Source: JAGVSZ01 sp035456405 (GTDB lineage: Bacteria; Pseudomonadota; Gammaproteobacteria; Burkholderiales; SG8-39). From it: a stretch of DNA of 64,000 bases. Under the pieces are notes generated by a model. It was given only the letters and a program-made list of their open reading frames with translations, ran no database searches and was not told the origin of the DNA. Position numbers and translations under genes: made by a program. How positions within the stretch are numbered: the stretch's first letter is position 1; the number at the start of each line of letters is the position of its first letter. Below are positions 7,955 through 16,277 of this stretch, piece by piece. The stretch lies in contig DATIDG010000021.1 in NCBI GenBank assembly GCA_035456405.1, forward strand, positions 1 through 64,000. Reading direction: 5' to 3'.

Positions 7955-9841
7955 CTAGCCGATCGCCTCCAGGCGCGCCTGCAAGTCCAGCCACTCCGCC
8001 TCGGCCTTCTCCAGCGCCGACGCGACCTTCGCCTGCTCTCGCAGGGCGGCCGCGACCTCGTCCTGGTCGCCCGACTGATAGAACGACGCGGATGCGAGCT
8101 TCGCTTCGAGCTGCGACTTCTCGCGCTCGAAGCGCGCGATGTCCGCCTCCACGGCGGCGAGCCGTTTCTCGAGCGGCCTGCGGGTTCTGGCGAGCGCCTG
8201 GCGCGCCTCGGCCTCGGCGCGCTTCTGCTCCCGCCTGAGCGAGCCGGCGGTCGATCTCGGCTTGTCGCCGGCGCGGCGTGCCTCGAGCCAGGCCCGGTAG
8301 TCCTCCAGGTCGCCGTCGAATGGCGCGAGCCGGCCGCCCGCAACGAGCATGAGCGAATCGGTCGTGGTGCGCAGGAGGTGGCGGTCGTGCGAGACCAGGA
8401 CCATCGCGCCTTCGAACTCCTGCAGCGCGAGCGCTAGCGCCTCGCGCATGTCGAGGTCGAGGTGATTCGTCGGCTCGTCGAGGAGCAGGAGGTTCGGCTG
8501 CTGCCACACGATGAGCGCGAGCGCGAGCCGCGCCTTCTCGCCGCCGGAGAAGCCCTCGACCGGCGCCGTCGCCATGTCGCCGGAGAAATCGAAGCCCCCA
8601 AGGTAGTCGCGCAGCGTCTGCTCCCGTGCGCGCGGGTCGATGCGGGCGAGCTGCGCGAGAGGAGACTCGTCGGACCGGAGGATCTCGAGGGTGTGCTGCG
8701 CGAAGTAGCCGACGCGGAGGTTCCGGCCTTCGCGCCGGTCGCCGGCGAGCGCCGGCAACGTGCCTGCAAGGAGCTTCACGAGAGTGGTCTTGCCGGCGCC
8801 GTTGCGGCCGAGCAGGCCGATGCGCGCGCCGGCCTGGATCGTGAGTGTGACACCCTCAAGTATCGGGTTGCCGTCGTAACCGACCGCTGCATCCTCGAGC
8901 ACCACGACCGGGTCGGGGCTGCCGGGGAACTCGCGAAAGTGGAACGAGAACGGCGAGTCGACGTGCGCCGGCGCGATCAGCTCCATCCGTTCGAGGGCCT
9001 TGATCCGGCTCTGCGCCTGGCGGGCCTTGGTCGCCTTGGCGCGAAAGCGGTCCACGAAGCGCTCCAGGCGCGCGACTTCGCGCTGCTGGCGGGCGTACAT
9101 CGCCTGCTCGTTCGCGAGCTGCGCGGCGCGCTGCGCCTCGAACGCCGAATAGTTGCCGCTGTAGCGGCGCAGTCTGCGCCCATCGATGTGCAGAATCGTG
9201 CCTGCGACCGCATCGAGGAACTCGCGGTCGTGCGAGACCACAATCAGCGTGCCGCGATAGGCGGCGAGCCACCCTTCGAGCCAGACCACCGCGTCGAGGT
9301 CGAGATGGTTGGTCGGCTCGTCGAGGAGCAGCAGGTCGGAGCGACACATCAGCGTGCGCGCGAGATTCAGGCGCATGCGCCACCCGCCGGAGAACTCGCC
9401 CACCCGGCGCGCGAAATCGTCCTGCACGAAGCCGAGCCCGTCGAGCAGCGCCGCCGCCCGCGCGCGCGCCGCGTAGCCTTCGATGTGGGCGTACGTGTCG
9501 TGCGCCGCGGCGAGGCGCTCAGCATCGCCGTCAGCTTCGGCGGACGCGAGCTCCGCCTCTACCCGTCGCAGCTCGGCGTCGCCGTCCATGACGAACTCGA
9601 TCGCCGGCCGGTCGAGCCCGAACGCCTCCTGCGCGACGTGCGCGATCACCCAGCCGGGCGGGATCTCGAGCTCGCCCGCGTCCGCGTGCAGCTCGTCGCG
9701 GACGAGCGCGAGCAGGCTCGACTTTCCGCACCCGTTCGGCCCGACGAGGCCGACCCGCTCGCCGAGATGAATTGCGGCGTCGACGCCTTCGAGCAGCAGT
9801 TTGGCGCCGCGCCGGAGCGAGACTTTGCGGAGTGTGATCAC
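7955..9841 (-). CDS. ABC-F family ATPase (YheS-like)
   Basis: 628 residues with two full nucleotide-binding domains and no membrane domain, the hallmark of ABC-F proteins. Walker A motifs are GPNGCGKSS and GRNGAGKTT. Signature motifs are FSGGWRMRL and FSGGEKARL, each followed by LLLLDEPTNHLDLD. The interdomain linker (about 230-300) is basic and helical (YARQQREVARLERFVDRFRAKA), and the C-terminus (about 540-628) is a coiled coil. Members bind the ribosomal E site and modulate translation. Linker and tail match the YheS/Uup branch more than EttA; I lean to YheS without assigning a symbol. Confidence 0.92.
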   Translation of the reverse strand: MITLRKVSLRRGAKLLLEGVDAAIHLGERVGLVGPNGCGKSSLLALVRDELHADAGELEIPPGWVIAHVAQEAFGLDRPAIEFVMDGDAELRRVEAELASAEADGDAERLAAAHDTYAHIEGYAARARAAALLDGLGFVQDDFARRVGEFSGGWRMRLNLARTLMCRSDLLLLDEPTNHLDLDAVVWLEGWLAAYRGTLIVVSHDREFLDAVAGTILHIDGRRLRRYSGNYSAFEAQRAAQLANEQAMYARQQREVARLERFVDRFRAKATKARQAQSRIKALERMELIAPAHVDSPFSFHFREFPGSPDPVVVLEDAAVGYDGNPILEGVTLTIQAGARIGLLGRNGAGKTTLVKLLAGTLPALAGDRREGRNLRVGYFAQHTLEILRSDESPLAQLARIDPRAREQTLRDYLGGFDFSGDMATAPVEGFSGGEKARLALALIVWQQPNLLLLDEPTNHLDLDMREALALALQEFEGAMVLVSHDRHLLRTTTDSLMLVAGGRLAPFDGDLEDYRAWLEARRAGDKPRSTAGSLRREQKRAEAEARQALARTRRPLEKRLAAVEADIARFEREKSQLEAKLASASFYQSGDQDEVAAALREQAKVASALEKAEAEWLDLQARLEAIG

Positions 9842-9881
9842 GGGGCCGGGATGGTAGCGGAGGGCGCTGCGAGTCGTCTGC

Positions 9882-9887
9882 TATAAT
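9882..9887 (+). promoter_or_regulatory. Candidate -10 element of rhlE
   Basis: A perfect TATAAT lies 112 nt before the rhlE start codon. No strong -35 is seen. If used, it leaves a leader of about 100 nt, which is unusually long for this compact region. Confidence 0.5.
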
Positions 9888-9998
9888 TTCAGGCACTTTG
9901 CACTCTCGAGCCACCCTACTTCTACCGCCCCGCCCGGACCGTCGACTCGCGCGTCTCGCGCTCTTCCGGCCGGATCGCGCTTCCCGGAGTTCCGCTGT

Positions 9999-11387
9999 TT
10001 GACCACTTTCGCCGACCTGGGCCTGAGTCCTGAGCTGCTAAAGGCTGTCGCCGACCAGGGTTACACCACGCCCACGCCGATCCAGGTCCAGGCGATCCCG
10101 CACGTGCTCGCCGGCCGCGACGTCATGGGCGGCGCGCAGACCGGCACGGGCAAGACCGCGGGCTTCACGCTCCCCCTGCTCCAGCGGCTCGCGCAGCACG
10201 CCAACACCAGCGTCTCGCCGGCGCGGCATCCCGTGCGCGCGCTCATCCTCACGCCGACGCGCGAGCTCGCGGCGCAGGTGGAGGAGAGCGTCAAGGCCTA
10301 CGGGAAGTACGTGCCGCTGCGCAGCGTCCAGATCTTCGGCGGCGTGCCAATGGAGCCGCAGACCGAGGCGCTCCGCCGCGGCGTGGAGATCCTCGTCGCC
10401 ACGCCCGGCCGGCTGCTCGACCACGTGCAGCAGCGCACGCTGAACCTCGCGCAGGTCGAGATCTTCGTCCTCGACGAAGCCGACCGGATGCTCGACATGG
10501 GGTTCATCCCCGATGTCCGGCGCATCCTTGCGCTGCTGCCGAACCGCCAGCAGAGCCTGCTCTTCTCGGCGACGCTGACCGGGGACATCCGCAAGCTTGC
10601 CGACTCGTTCCTGCGCGACCCGGTCGTGGTGCAGGTCGCGCCGAAGCTGGCGATGGCGGAACTGGTGACGCACGTCGCGCACCCGGTGCGGCGCGAAAAG
10701 AAGCGCGAGCTGCTGGTGCACCTCATCAAGTCGCGCGACATGAAACAGGTGCTCGTGTTCGTCGCGACGCGCATCGGCGCGAACCGCCTCGCCTACCAGC
10801 TCAACCGCGAAGGCGTGCACGCCACCGCGATCCACGGCGACCGGTCCCAGGCCGAGCGCCTCCAGGCGCTCGACGACTTCAAGGCCGGGAAGGTGGGCAT
10901 CCTGGTCGCGACCGATGTCGCGGCGCGCGGCCTCGACATCGATCATCTTCCGTTCGTGGTCAACTTCGAGCTGCCGAACTCGCCCGAGGACTACGTTCAC
11001 CGCATCGGCCGGACCGGACGCGCCGGCGCGGCGGGCACCGCGGTGTCGCTGGTGTGCGGCGAGGAGACCGAAAAGCTCGCCGAGATCGAGAAGACGATCC
11101 GGCTGCGCATTCCGCGCGAGACGGTGCTGGGATTCGGGCCGCACGGCTCGGAGGCGCCGATCATGGAGCCGCCGCGCCGGGAGCGGCGTCGCGGCGCGGA
11201 CGAGGATCGGCTTACCGCCCATCACAGGCGCGAGCCGGCGGCGCGGCCGGCACCCGCCGCCGACCCGATCTTCTCGCGTCCCTACGAGCCGGGAATGGCG
11301 ACCCCCGCCAAGCCGGCATCGCAGCAGCCGCAGAAGCGCACCCCGCAGATCGCCGCCCTCCTGGGCGGCTTCAAGAAAGCCGGCTAG
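9999..11387 (+). CDS. rhlE: DEAD-box ATP-dependent RNA helicase RhlE
   Basis: 462 residues starting at TTG 9999 (MTTFADLGLSPELLKAVADQ), with GGAG about 8 nt upstream. The motifs run in order: Q motif TPIQVQAIP, Walker A AQTGTGKTAG, PTRELAAQV, TPGRLLDH, DEADRMLDMGF, SATL, then the C-terminal domain with ARGLDI and HRIGRTGRAG. A basic, low-complexity tail of about 90 residues follows, ending KRTPQIAALLGGFKKAG, typical of RhlE. It remodels RNA in ribosome assembly and degradosome-linked decay. It stands alone, ending 3 nt before the end of the convergent SDR gene. Confidence 0.93.
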   Translation: MTTFADLGLSPELLKAVADQGYTTPTPIQVQAIPHVLAGRDVMGGAQTGTGKTAGFTLPLLQRLAQHANTSVSPARHPVRALILTPTRELAAQVEESVKAYGKYVPLRSVQIFGGVPMEPQTEALRRGVEILVATPGRLLDHVQQRTLNLAQVEIFVLDEADRMLDMGFIPDVRRILALLPNRQQSLLFSATLTGDIRKLADSFLRDPVVVQVAPKLAMAELVTHVAHPVRREKKRELLVHLIKSRDMKQVLVFVATRIGANRLAYQLNREGVHATAIHGDRSQAERLQALDDFKAGKVGILVATDVAARGLDIDHLPFVVNFELPNSPEDYVHRIGRTGRAGAAGTAVSLVCGEETEKLAEIEKTIRLRIPRETVLGFGPHGSEAPIMEPPRRERRRGADEDRLTAHHRREPAARPAPAADPIFSRPYEPGMATPAKPASQQPQKRTPQIAALLGGFKKAG

Positions 11388-11390
11388 AGT

Positions 11391-12152
11391 TCAGACGCAG
11401 CGCCCGCCGTCGACTTCCAGGCAGACGCCGGTGATGAACTCGGCATCGTCGGAGGCGAGGTAGAGGCAGGCGTTCGCGATGTCGAGCGGCGTCGACGGGC
11501 GTCCGAGCGGGATCGTCGCGATGAACTTCGCCTGGACCTCGGGTGTGAGCGCTCCTCCGGCGAAGTCGGCAGACAGCCCGGTCAGCGGGCTGAACACCGG
11601 GTTCACGACGTTCACGCGGATCTTCTGAGGCCCCATCTCGGCCGCGAGCGAGCGGCTGAACGTGATCACCGCGCCCTTCGAGCTGTTGTAGACCGTCAAC
11701 CCGGGGCGCGGGCGCACGCCCGCGGTGGACGCGATGTTGACGAAGCAGCCGCCGCCCTGCTTCTGGAACACGGGGATCACGTGCCTGGACGACAGGAAGA
11801 TCGAGCGCACGTTGATCGCGTAGACCTTCTCGAACTCCTCCTCGGTCACTTCCAGGAAGGGCTTGTTCCGGTGCGTCCAACCGGCGTTGTTCACGACGAC
11901 GTCGATGCCTCCGAACGCGCCGAGCGTTGCCTTCACCATCGCCGCCCAGTCGGCGGAGAGCGTCACGTCGGCCTTGACGAGCTCCGCGGTTCCGCCGGCC
12001 TTACGGATCGCCGCGACGACGCGCTCGGCGCCGGTCACGTGGATGTCGTTGACCATCACCTTCGCGCCCTCCTCGGCGAAGCGCTTGGCGATCCCCTCTC
12101 CAAAGCCCGAGCCGGCGCCCGTGACGATGGCTACCTTACTCTTCAGTCGCAT
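11391..12152 (-). CDS. SDR-family NAD(P)-dependent oxidoreductase
   Basis: 253 residues, classical SDR length. The Rossmann motif is TGAGSGFGEGIA, with acidic ND at the end of beta-2 suggesting NAD preference. NNAGW, the catalytic Ser in NIASTAG and the YNSSK active-site Tyr-Lys follow, with a C-terminal DGGRCV close to the DGG ending of FabG-like members. It resembles glucose-1-dehydrogenase/FabG-like proteins; the substrate is unknown. A degenerate copy of the first 29 codons of a related gene lies 80 bp upstream on the same strand (12233-12322). Confidence 0.9.
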   Translation of the reverse strand: MRLKSKVAIVTGAGSGFGEGIAKRFAEEGAKVMVNDIHVTGAERVVAAIRKAGGTAELVKADVTLSADWAAMVKATLGAFGGIDVVVNNAGWTHRNKPFLEVTEEEFEKVYAINVRSIFLSSRHVIPVFQKQGGGCFVNIASTAGVRPRPGLTVYNSSKGAVITFSRSLAAEMGPQKIRVNVVNPVFSPLTGLSADFAGGALTPEVQAKFIATIPLGRPSTPLDIANACLYLASDDAEFITGVCLEVDGGRCV

Positions 12153-12208
12153 GCAGGACTCCTCTGTCTAACGGCACGTGGAATGAGGCTCGGGCTTGGG
12201 TGGAGGCC

Positions 12209-12234
12209 AACTCGTGCGACTTGTCGCACGAGTT
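12209..12234. repeat. 12-bp perfect inverted repeat with 2-bp centre
   Basis: The arms AACTCGTGCGAC and GTCGCACGAGTT are perfectly complementary around a TT centre. It lies between the SDR gene and its degenerate paralogue, 57 bp upstream of the intact SDR start. The symmetry suits a dimeric repressor operator. No T-tract follows, so it is a poor intrinsic terminator. Confidence 0.7.
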
Positions 12235-12322
12235 AAGCGCGCGCGAGGCGGTCGCCCGCGCGGCCGGAACCAAAGCCGGATCCGTCCTCCGTGCCGACGG
12301 CCACCTTGTCCTTCAGTCGCAT
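12233..12322 (-). pseudogene. Remnant 5' end of a second SDR gene
   Basis: On the minus strand an ATG at 12322 opens MRLKDKVAVGTEDGSGFGSG and ends at TAA (12233-12235) after 29 codons. The intact neighbour begins MRLKSKVAIVTGAGSGFGEG, so start, spacing and cofactor loop correspond nearly residue for residue. Changes in the glycine loop (TGAG to TEDG) and the early stop mean it is not functional. It looks like the leftover of a tandem paralogue, mostly deleted. Confidence 0.75.
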
Positions 12323-12394
12323 GGGGTCTCGCTTCGCCCCGATCCATTATCCGGCCCGCTAACGATTCGGGTCAAACCGCCGAGCGTGGGAGCC

Positions 12395-12400
12395 TATAAT
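12395..12400 (+). promoter_or_regulatory. Candidate -10 element of ppa
   Basis: TATAAT, a perfect -10 hexamer, lies 29 nt before the ppa ATG. The -35 region (about 12372-12377) is a weak match. Confidence 0.55.
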
Positions 12401-12428
12401 CGCTCCGCGCCCAACCCTCAGCGATCGC

Positions 12429-12977
12429 ATGAACCTCGACCGCGTCAGCTCCGGCCGCGACGTGCCCAACGACGTCAACGTCATCATCGAGATCCCGATG
12501 CACGCGCCGCCGATCAAGTACGAGGTCGACAAGTCGACCGGGGCGATGTTCGTCGACCGGTTCCTGTCGACCTCGATGTTCTATCCTTGCAACTACGGTT
12601 ACATCCCGCACACGTTATCGGGAGACGGCGACCCGGTGGACGTGCTGGTCGTGAGCCCGCTGCCGATCGTCCCCGGCGGGGTGGTCCGGTGCAGACCGAT
12701 CGGGATGCTCAGGATGGAGGACGAGGCGGGCGACGACACCAAGGTGCTGGCGGTGCCGATCGACAAGCTTTCGCCGCTCTACCGCGGAGTGCAGACCGCC
12801 CGCGACCTCCCGGAAATCACGCTCGCTCAGATCTCGCACTTCTTCGAGCACTACAAGGACCTCGAGCGCGGGAAGTGGGTCAAGGTTGTGGGATGGGTCG
12901 GACCGGAAGAGGCGAAGAAGGAGATCCTGGCCGGCGTCTCGTCGCACAAGAAGTCGAAGAAGAAGCCAGCGTTCTGA
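12429..12977 (+). CDS. ppa: Inorganic pyrophosphatase, family I
   Basis: 182 residues, normal for bacterial soluble PPase. The active-site signature DGDPVDVLV with its metal-binding aspartates is intact, as are EIPMHAPPIKYEVDK, the YPCNYGYIPHT loop and the later DDTKVLAVP. It hydrolyses pyrophosphate to phosphate in the cytoplasm and drives biosynthetic reactions. A lysine-rich tail (SSHKKSKKKPAF) ends the protein. It has its own promoter; a small secreted-protein gene follows 16 nt later and may be co-transcribed. Confidence 0.96.
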   Translation: MNLDRVSSGRDVPNDVNVIIEIPMHAPPIKYEVDKSTGAMFVDRFLSTSMFYPCNYGYIPHTLSGDGDPVDVLVVSPLPIVPGGVVRCRPIGMLRMEDEAGDDTKVLAVPIDKLSPLYRGVQTARDLPEITLAQISHFFEHYKDLERGKWVKVVGWVGPEEAKKEILAGVSSHKKSKKKPAF

Positions 12978-12993
12978 TCAGAAGGAAGTGCAT

Positions 12994-13323
12994 ATGGACA
13001 AGCTTGTGGTGACGACGGGCGGGGTGGTGATCGTCGCGGTTCTCGCGGCTGGCCCCGTGGTCCGGGCGCAGAGCCCCGCTGAACGCGACGTGCATCGTCC
13101 GGACGGTACGATCATCAAGCCGTTCCAGTCGGACCCGCCCGGTGGCCGGTCCGGATACGACTCCAGCTCGCCCGGGCGCATCGAGCAGGAAAACGCACGC
13201 AAGGTGCGCGCGGAGGAGAACCAGCGGCGGCTAGAGGAGCAGATCAAGTCGCGCGACGCTCAGCTCGAGCAAACCCGGCGCGAACGCGAGGCGAGCGCGA
13301 CCACGCCGAGCAAGCGCCAATAA
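12994..13323 (+). CDS. Small predicted secreted protein, 109 aa
   Basis: It starts at ATG 12994 behind the ribosome-binding sequence AGAAGGAAG. Residues 1-25 form a signal peptide (MDKLVVTTGGVVIVAVLAAG, cleavage near VRA-QS). The mature part is short, charged and helical (ARKVRAEENQRRLEEQIKSRD), probably coiled coil. No known domain is recognised. Its position 16 nt after ppa suggests read-through transcription rather than a shared function. Confidence 0.7.
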   Translation: MDKLVVTTGGVVIVAVLAAGPVVRAQSPAERDVHRPDGTIIKPFQSDPPGGRSGYDSSSPGRIEQENARKVRAEENQRRLEEQIKSRDAQLEQTRREREASATTPSKRQ

Positions 13324-13387
13324 GCATTCGACTTAGGTCACCGGCGCGCAGTCGCACGCTCCGGGGTCGTACCTCACGCCTGCGGCG

Positions 13388-14581
13388 TCAGGAACTGCTC
13401 TGTCCGCCGCGAACACTGCCTCGCGACGCCATGTCGAGTCCTTCGAGGCCTTCGCCAGCCCTGAACGGGCTGTGTTCGGCCAGCTCGTCGATGTAGCGTT
13501 CGACGCCCTTCGACTCGCGCGCCAGGAACTTCTCCACGGCGTGGGCGAACTGCGGATGGCGCAGCCAGTGCGCCGACCACGTCGGCGCGGGCAGGAAGCC
13601 GCGCGCGATCTTGTGCTCGCCCTGCGCGCCGCCCTCGAAGGCGCGAATGCCGCGCTCGATGCAGAACTCCATGCCCTGGTAGTAGCACGCCTCGAAGTGG
13701 AGGCACGGCACGTCCTCCAGAGCGCCCCAATATCTGCCGTATAGCGCGTCGGCAGTGAAGACGTCGAGCGCCGCGGCGATCGGCTTGCCCTCGCGCTCGG
13801 CGACGACGAGCAGCAGATGGTCGGGCAGCGTCTCGCCGAGGCGCGTGAAGAACGCCAGGTTAAGGTACGGCGACGACATGTGCGCGCGGTAGGTCAGGTT
13901 GTAGCAGCGCACGAACAGCTTCCAGTCCTCGCGCGAGATCTCGCGCCCGGTCTTGCGCCGGAACGAGACGCCCGCCTCCCGGACCCGGCGCCGCTCCTGT
14001 CGGATCTTCTTCCGCTTGTCATGCGTGAGCGTGGCGAGAAACTCGTCGAAGCTCGCGTAGCCGGCGTTGGTCCAGTGGAACTGCACCCCGCGGCGGAGCA
14101 TGAGGCCCGCCTCCTCGAGCTCGCGTGCCTCGTCCTCGGGCGGAAAAAGGACGTGCAGCGAGGACACGCCGCGCGCCAGCTCGAGCGCGGCGCCGACGAG
14201 TCGCGCGCGCGCCGCGCGGTCGTTGCCGAGCAGGCGCGGGCCGCTCACGGGCGAGAACGGAATCGCGGACAGGAGCTTCGGATAGTAGGCAATGCCGTGC
14301 CGCCCGTAGGCGTCGGCCCACGCCCAGTCGAAGACATACTCGCCGTACGAGTGCGACTTCAGGTAGAGCGGGAGCGCCGCGCGCAGCCTCCGGCCTGCCC
14401 AGACGGTGACGAAGCGCGGCGACCAGCCGGTGCGGTCCGAGGCGCAGCCGGTCTGGTGCAACGCGCTGAAGAACTCGTGCCGCAGGAAGGGATTGCCGCC
14501 GGCGAGCGCGTTCCAGTCGCCTGCGGGCACGTCGCCGAGGTCGTCGACGATCCGGACGGTCAGGCGTTCGGTGTCAGCCAC
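13388..14581 (-). CDS. DUF482/COG3146-type GNAT-fold acyltransferase
   Basis: 397 residues with two GNAT-like lobes. Characteristic segments are NPFLRHEFFSALHQTGC near the N-terminus, PLYLKSHSYGEYVFDWAWA, TLTHDKRKKIRQERRRV and the C-terminal YYQGMEFCIERGIRAFEGGAQGEHK. These match the COG3146 family, annotated as predicted N-acyltransferase related to FemAB-type peptidoglycan peptide-bridge enzymes. The substrate is not established. The upstream gene on the same strand is the TPR protein, 59 nt away, so an operon is possible. Confidence 0.82.
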   Translation of the reverse strand: MADTERLTVRIVDDLGDVPAGDWNALAGGNPFLRHEFFSALHQTGCASDRTGWSPRFVTVWAGRRLRAALPLYLKSHSYGEYVFDWAWADAYGRHGIAYYPKLLSAIPFSPVSGPRLLGNDRAARARLVGAALELARGVSSLHVLFPPEDEARELEEAGLMLRRGVQFHWTNAGYASFDEFLATLTHDKRKKIRQERRRVREAGVSFRRKTGREISREDWKLFVRCYNLTYRAHMSSPYLNLAFFTRLGETLPDHLLLVVAEREGKPIAAALDVFTADALYGRYWGALEDVPCLHFEACYYQGMEFCIERGIRAFEGGAQGEHKIARGFLPAPTWSAHWLRHPQFAHAVEKFLARESKGVERYIDELAEHSPFRAGEGLEGLDMASRGSVRGGQSSS

Positions 14582-14640
14582 TGCTCGATCGGACGCGCGC
14601 GGCCCCTGGGCGGATCACCGAATCCCGCCGAGCGCCATCG

Positions 14641-15204
14641 TCAGCGCATTCCGATGTCGCGCGCGATCTGCGCGCCCATCTTCGGGTCGTACGATTCGAC
14701 GCGCCTCTGCTCCGCCACGGCCTTCTCGTGCTCGCCTGCGCGGTGATAGGCGATCGCGAGGTAATGCCCGGCGTGCGGGTTGAAGTACTGCTGCTTCGCC
14801 GCTTCCTGCAGGTGCTCGATCGCCGCCGGGAGCTCGCCGCGGTCGAGGTGGATGAGACCGAGCCCGTACCAAGCCCGGTCCAGGATCGGCTTGAGCCGGA
14901 TCGCCTCCTTGAACTGCGCGACCGCCTCGTCGAGCTCGCGGCGCTCGTGATGAAGGAAGCCGAGATTGAAACGCGTGTCGGCGTCGTCGGGGGCGAGGCG
15001 CACCGCCTCCTTGAGCGCCGCCACCGCCTGCGTGCTGTGCTGTTGCTGGGCGTGCAGGAAACCGATGCAGCGCCAGGCCTCGAGCATCTGCGAGTCGAGC
15101 GCCAGGGCGCGCTCGAATTCCTGGATCGCGCGGCCGTGCCGCTTCAAGAAGGTGAAGAAGTGACCGCGCCAATAGTGCGAGCGCGCCGCGAAGAACCCGT
15201 CCAT
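14641..15204 (-). CDS. Tetratricopeptide-repeat protein
   Basis: 187 residues made almost entirely of TPR units. Repeats with the W-LG-Y-A-P pattern are visible, such as AIQEFERALALDSQMLEAWRC, AVAALKEAVRLAPDDADTRFNLGF, AVAQFKEAIRLKPILDRAWYGLG and AIEHLQEAAKQQYFNPHAG. There is no signal peptide, so it is probably a cytoplasmic scaffold. An alternative longer frame in this place is antisense/shifted and lacks the pattern. The partner is unknown. Confidence 0.85.
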   Translation of the reverse strand: MDGFFAARSHYWRGHFFTFLKRHGRAIQEFERALALDSQMLEAWRCIGFLHAQQQHSTQAVAALKEAVRLAPDDADTRFNLGFLHHERRELDEAVAQFKEAIRLKPILDRAWYGLGLIHLDRGELPAAIEHLQEAAKQQYFNPHAGHYLAIAYHRAGEHEKAVAEQRRVESYDPKMGAQIARDIGMR

Positions 15205-15266
15205 GGCGGGCGATTATTCGCGAACGCCGCCCCGGCGGCAACGGTCTCTGGCAGAGAGCCTTTTGC

Positions 15267-15272
15267 TATACT
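15267..15272 (+). promoter_or_regulatory. Candidate -10 element of glnB
   Basis: TATACT lies 38 nt before the glnB ATG, within an AT-richer patch (TTTTGCTATACTC). A sigma-54 site was looked for and does not fit the required spacing. Confidence 0.4.
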
Positions 15273-15309
15273 CGCTCGCGATTCGTGCGACCACCAGCGG
15301 AGAGGCGCC

Positions 15310-15648
15310 ATGAAGAAGATCGAGGCCGTCATCAAGCCATTCAAGCTCGACGAGGTGCGGGAGGCGCTCGCCGAGGTCGGGGTGACCGGTCTTACCGTCA
15401 CCGAGGTGAAGGGCTTCGGGCGCCAGAAGGGCCACACCGAGCTCTACCGCGGCGCCGAGTACGTGGTCGACTTCCTGCCGAAGGTGAAGGTCGACGTCGT
15501 CGTCGTGGACAAGATGGTCGATCAGGCGATCGAGGCGATCGTCAAGGCTGCGCGCACCGGGAAGATCGGCGACGGCAAGATCTTCGTCACGACCGTCGAG
15601 CAGGTCGTCCGCATCCGCACCGGCGAGACCAACGAGGCGGCAATCTGA
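15310..15648 (+). CDS. glnB: Nitrogen regulatory protein P-II
   Basis: 112 residues, the exact family length. It begins MKKIEAVIKPFKLDEVREAL. The T-loop GRQKGHTELYRGAEYVVDFLPK carries the Tyr that is uridylylated, and the B-loop TGKIGDGKIFV binds ATP. The C-terminus is RIRTGETNEAAI. It senses 2-oxoglutarate and ATP/ADP and controls GlnE, NtrB and, if GlnK-like, AmtB. It stands alone, not next to amtB, which favours GlnB over GlnK, but that distinction is contextual. Confidence 0.95.
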   Translation: MKKIEAVIKPFKLDEVREALAEVGVTGLTVTEVKGFGRQKGHTELYRGAEYVVDFLPKVKVDVVVVDKMVDQAIEAIVKAARTGKIGDGKIFVTTVEQVVRIRTGETNEAAI

Positions 15649-15700
15649 TCTTGGCGGCTGCCGCCGGCGCCGAGGCTGCCGGCTGAGGGCGGCCACCTCG

Positions 15701-16252
15701 CTACGCGCGCAACAGCACCAGCACCGCTCCGCTTCCACCCTGCGCCGGCGGCGCCTGGCAGAACGCGAGCACCTCCTCGCGGCGCGCGAGCCACACCTTC
15801 ACCTTGCCCTTGAGCACCGGCTCGCGGTTCTTCGAGCCGAGCCCCTTGCCGTGGACGATGCGCACGCACCGGCGCGCGTGGCGGACCGCGGACCGCAGGA
15901 ACTCGCCGAGCGCCTCGTGCGCCTCGGCGCGCGTCAGGCCGTGCAGATCGAGATGGTCCTGCACCACCCAGTGACCGCGCCGCAGCCGGCGCAGCACCTG
16001 CCGCGGCACGCCCTCGCGCACATACGCGACGTCCTCGCCGGTCTCGAGCGCGGTTTCGTCGTCGAGCACGGCGTTGCGGCTCTCCTCGAGCGCTGCGTGC
16101 TCGTCGAGGAGGGACTGCACGGGCACTGGCGGATGCGCGGGCTGCACGGCCACGCGGCGCCCCGGCGCACGCAACGGCACGGCATCGCGCACCGCCGCAC
16201 GGAAGAGCGCGGCGTCGTCCTCCGGTACGCGCGGATCGAGCGGGCGCTTCAT
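15701..16252 (-). CDS. Smr-domain protein
   Basis: 183 residues from ATG at 16252. The C-terminal Smr domain (about 95-170) has the DLHGLTRAEAHEAL motif and the VRIVHGKGLGSKN motif. The N-terminus is helical and charged (PLDPRVPEDDAALFRAAV). Smr domains are nucleases; stand-alone members related to YfcN/SmrB act on stalled or collided ribosomes. It begins 25 nt after trxB on the same strand and is probably co-transcribed with it. The longer open frame to 16558 only reads antisense through trxB. Confidence 0.9.
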   Translation of the reverse strand: MKRPLDPRVPEDDAALFRAAVRDAVPLRAPGRRVAVQPAHPPVPVQSLLDEHAALEESRNAVLDDETALETGEDVAYVREGVPRQVLRRLRRGHWVVQDHLDLHGLTRAEAHEALGEFLRSAVRHARRCVRIVHGKGLGSKNREPVLKGKVKVWLARREEVLAFCQAPPAQGGSGAVLVLLRA

Positions 16253-16277
16253 CTGCGGCTCGCGACGTCCGCGCCGT

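Noticed and set aside
15250..15266. Possible sigma-54 promoter (TGGCA...TTGCT) upstream of glnB
   Set aside because: GG and GC are 13 nt apart; sigma-54 sites need about 10.
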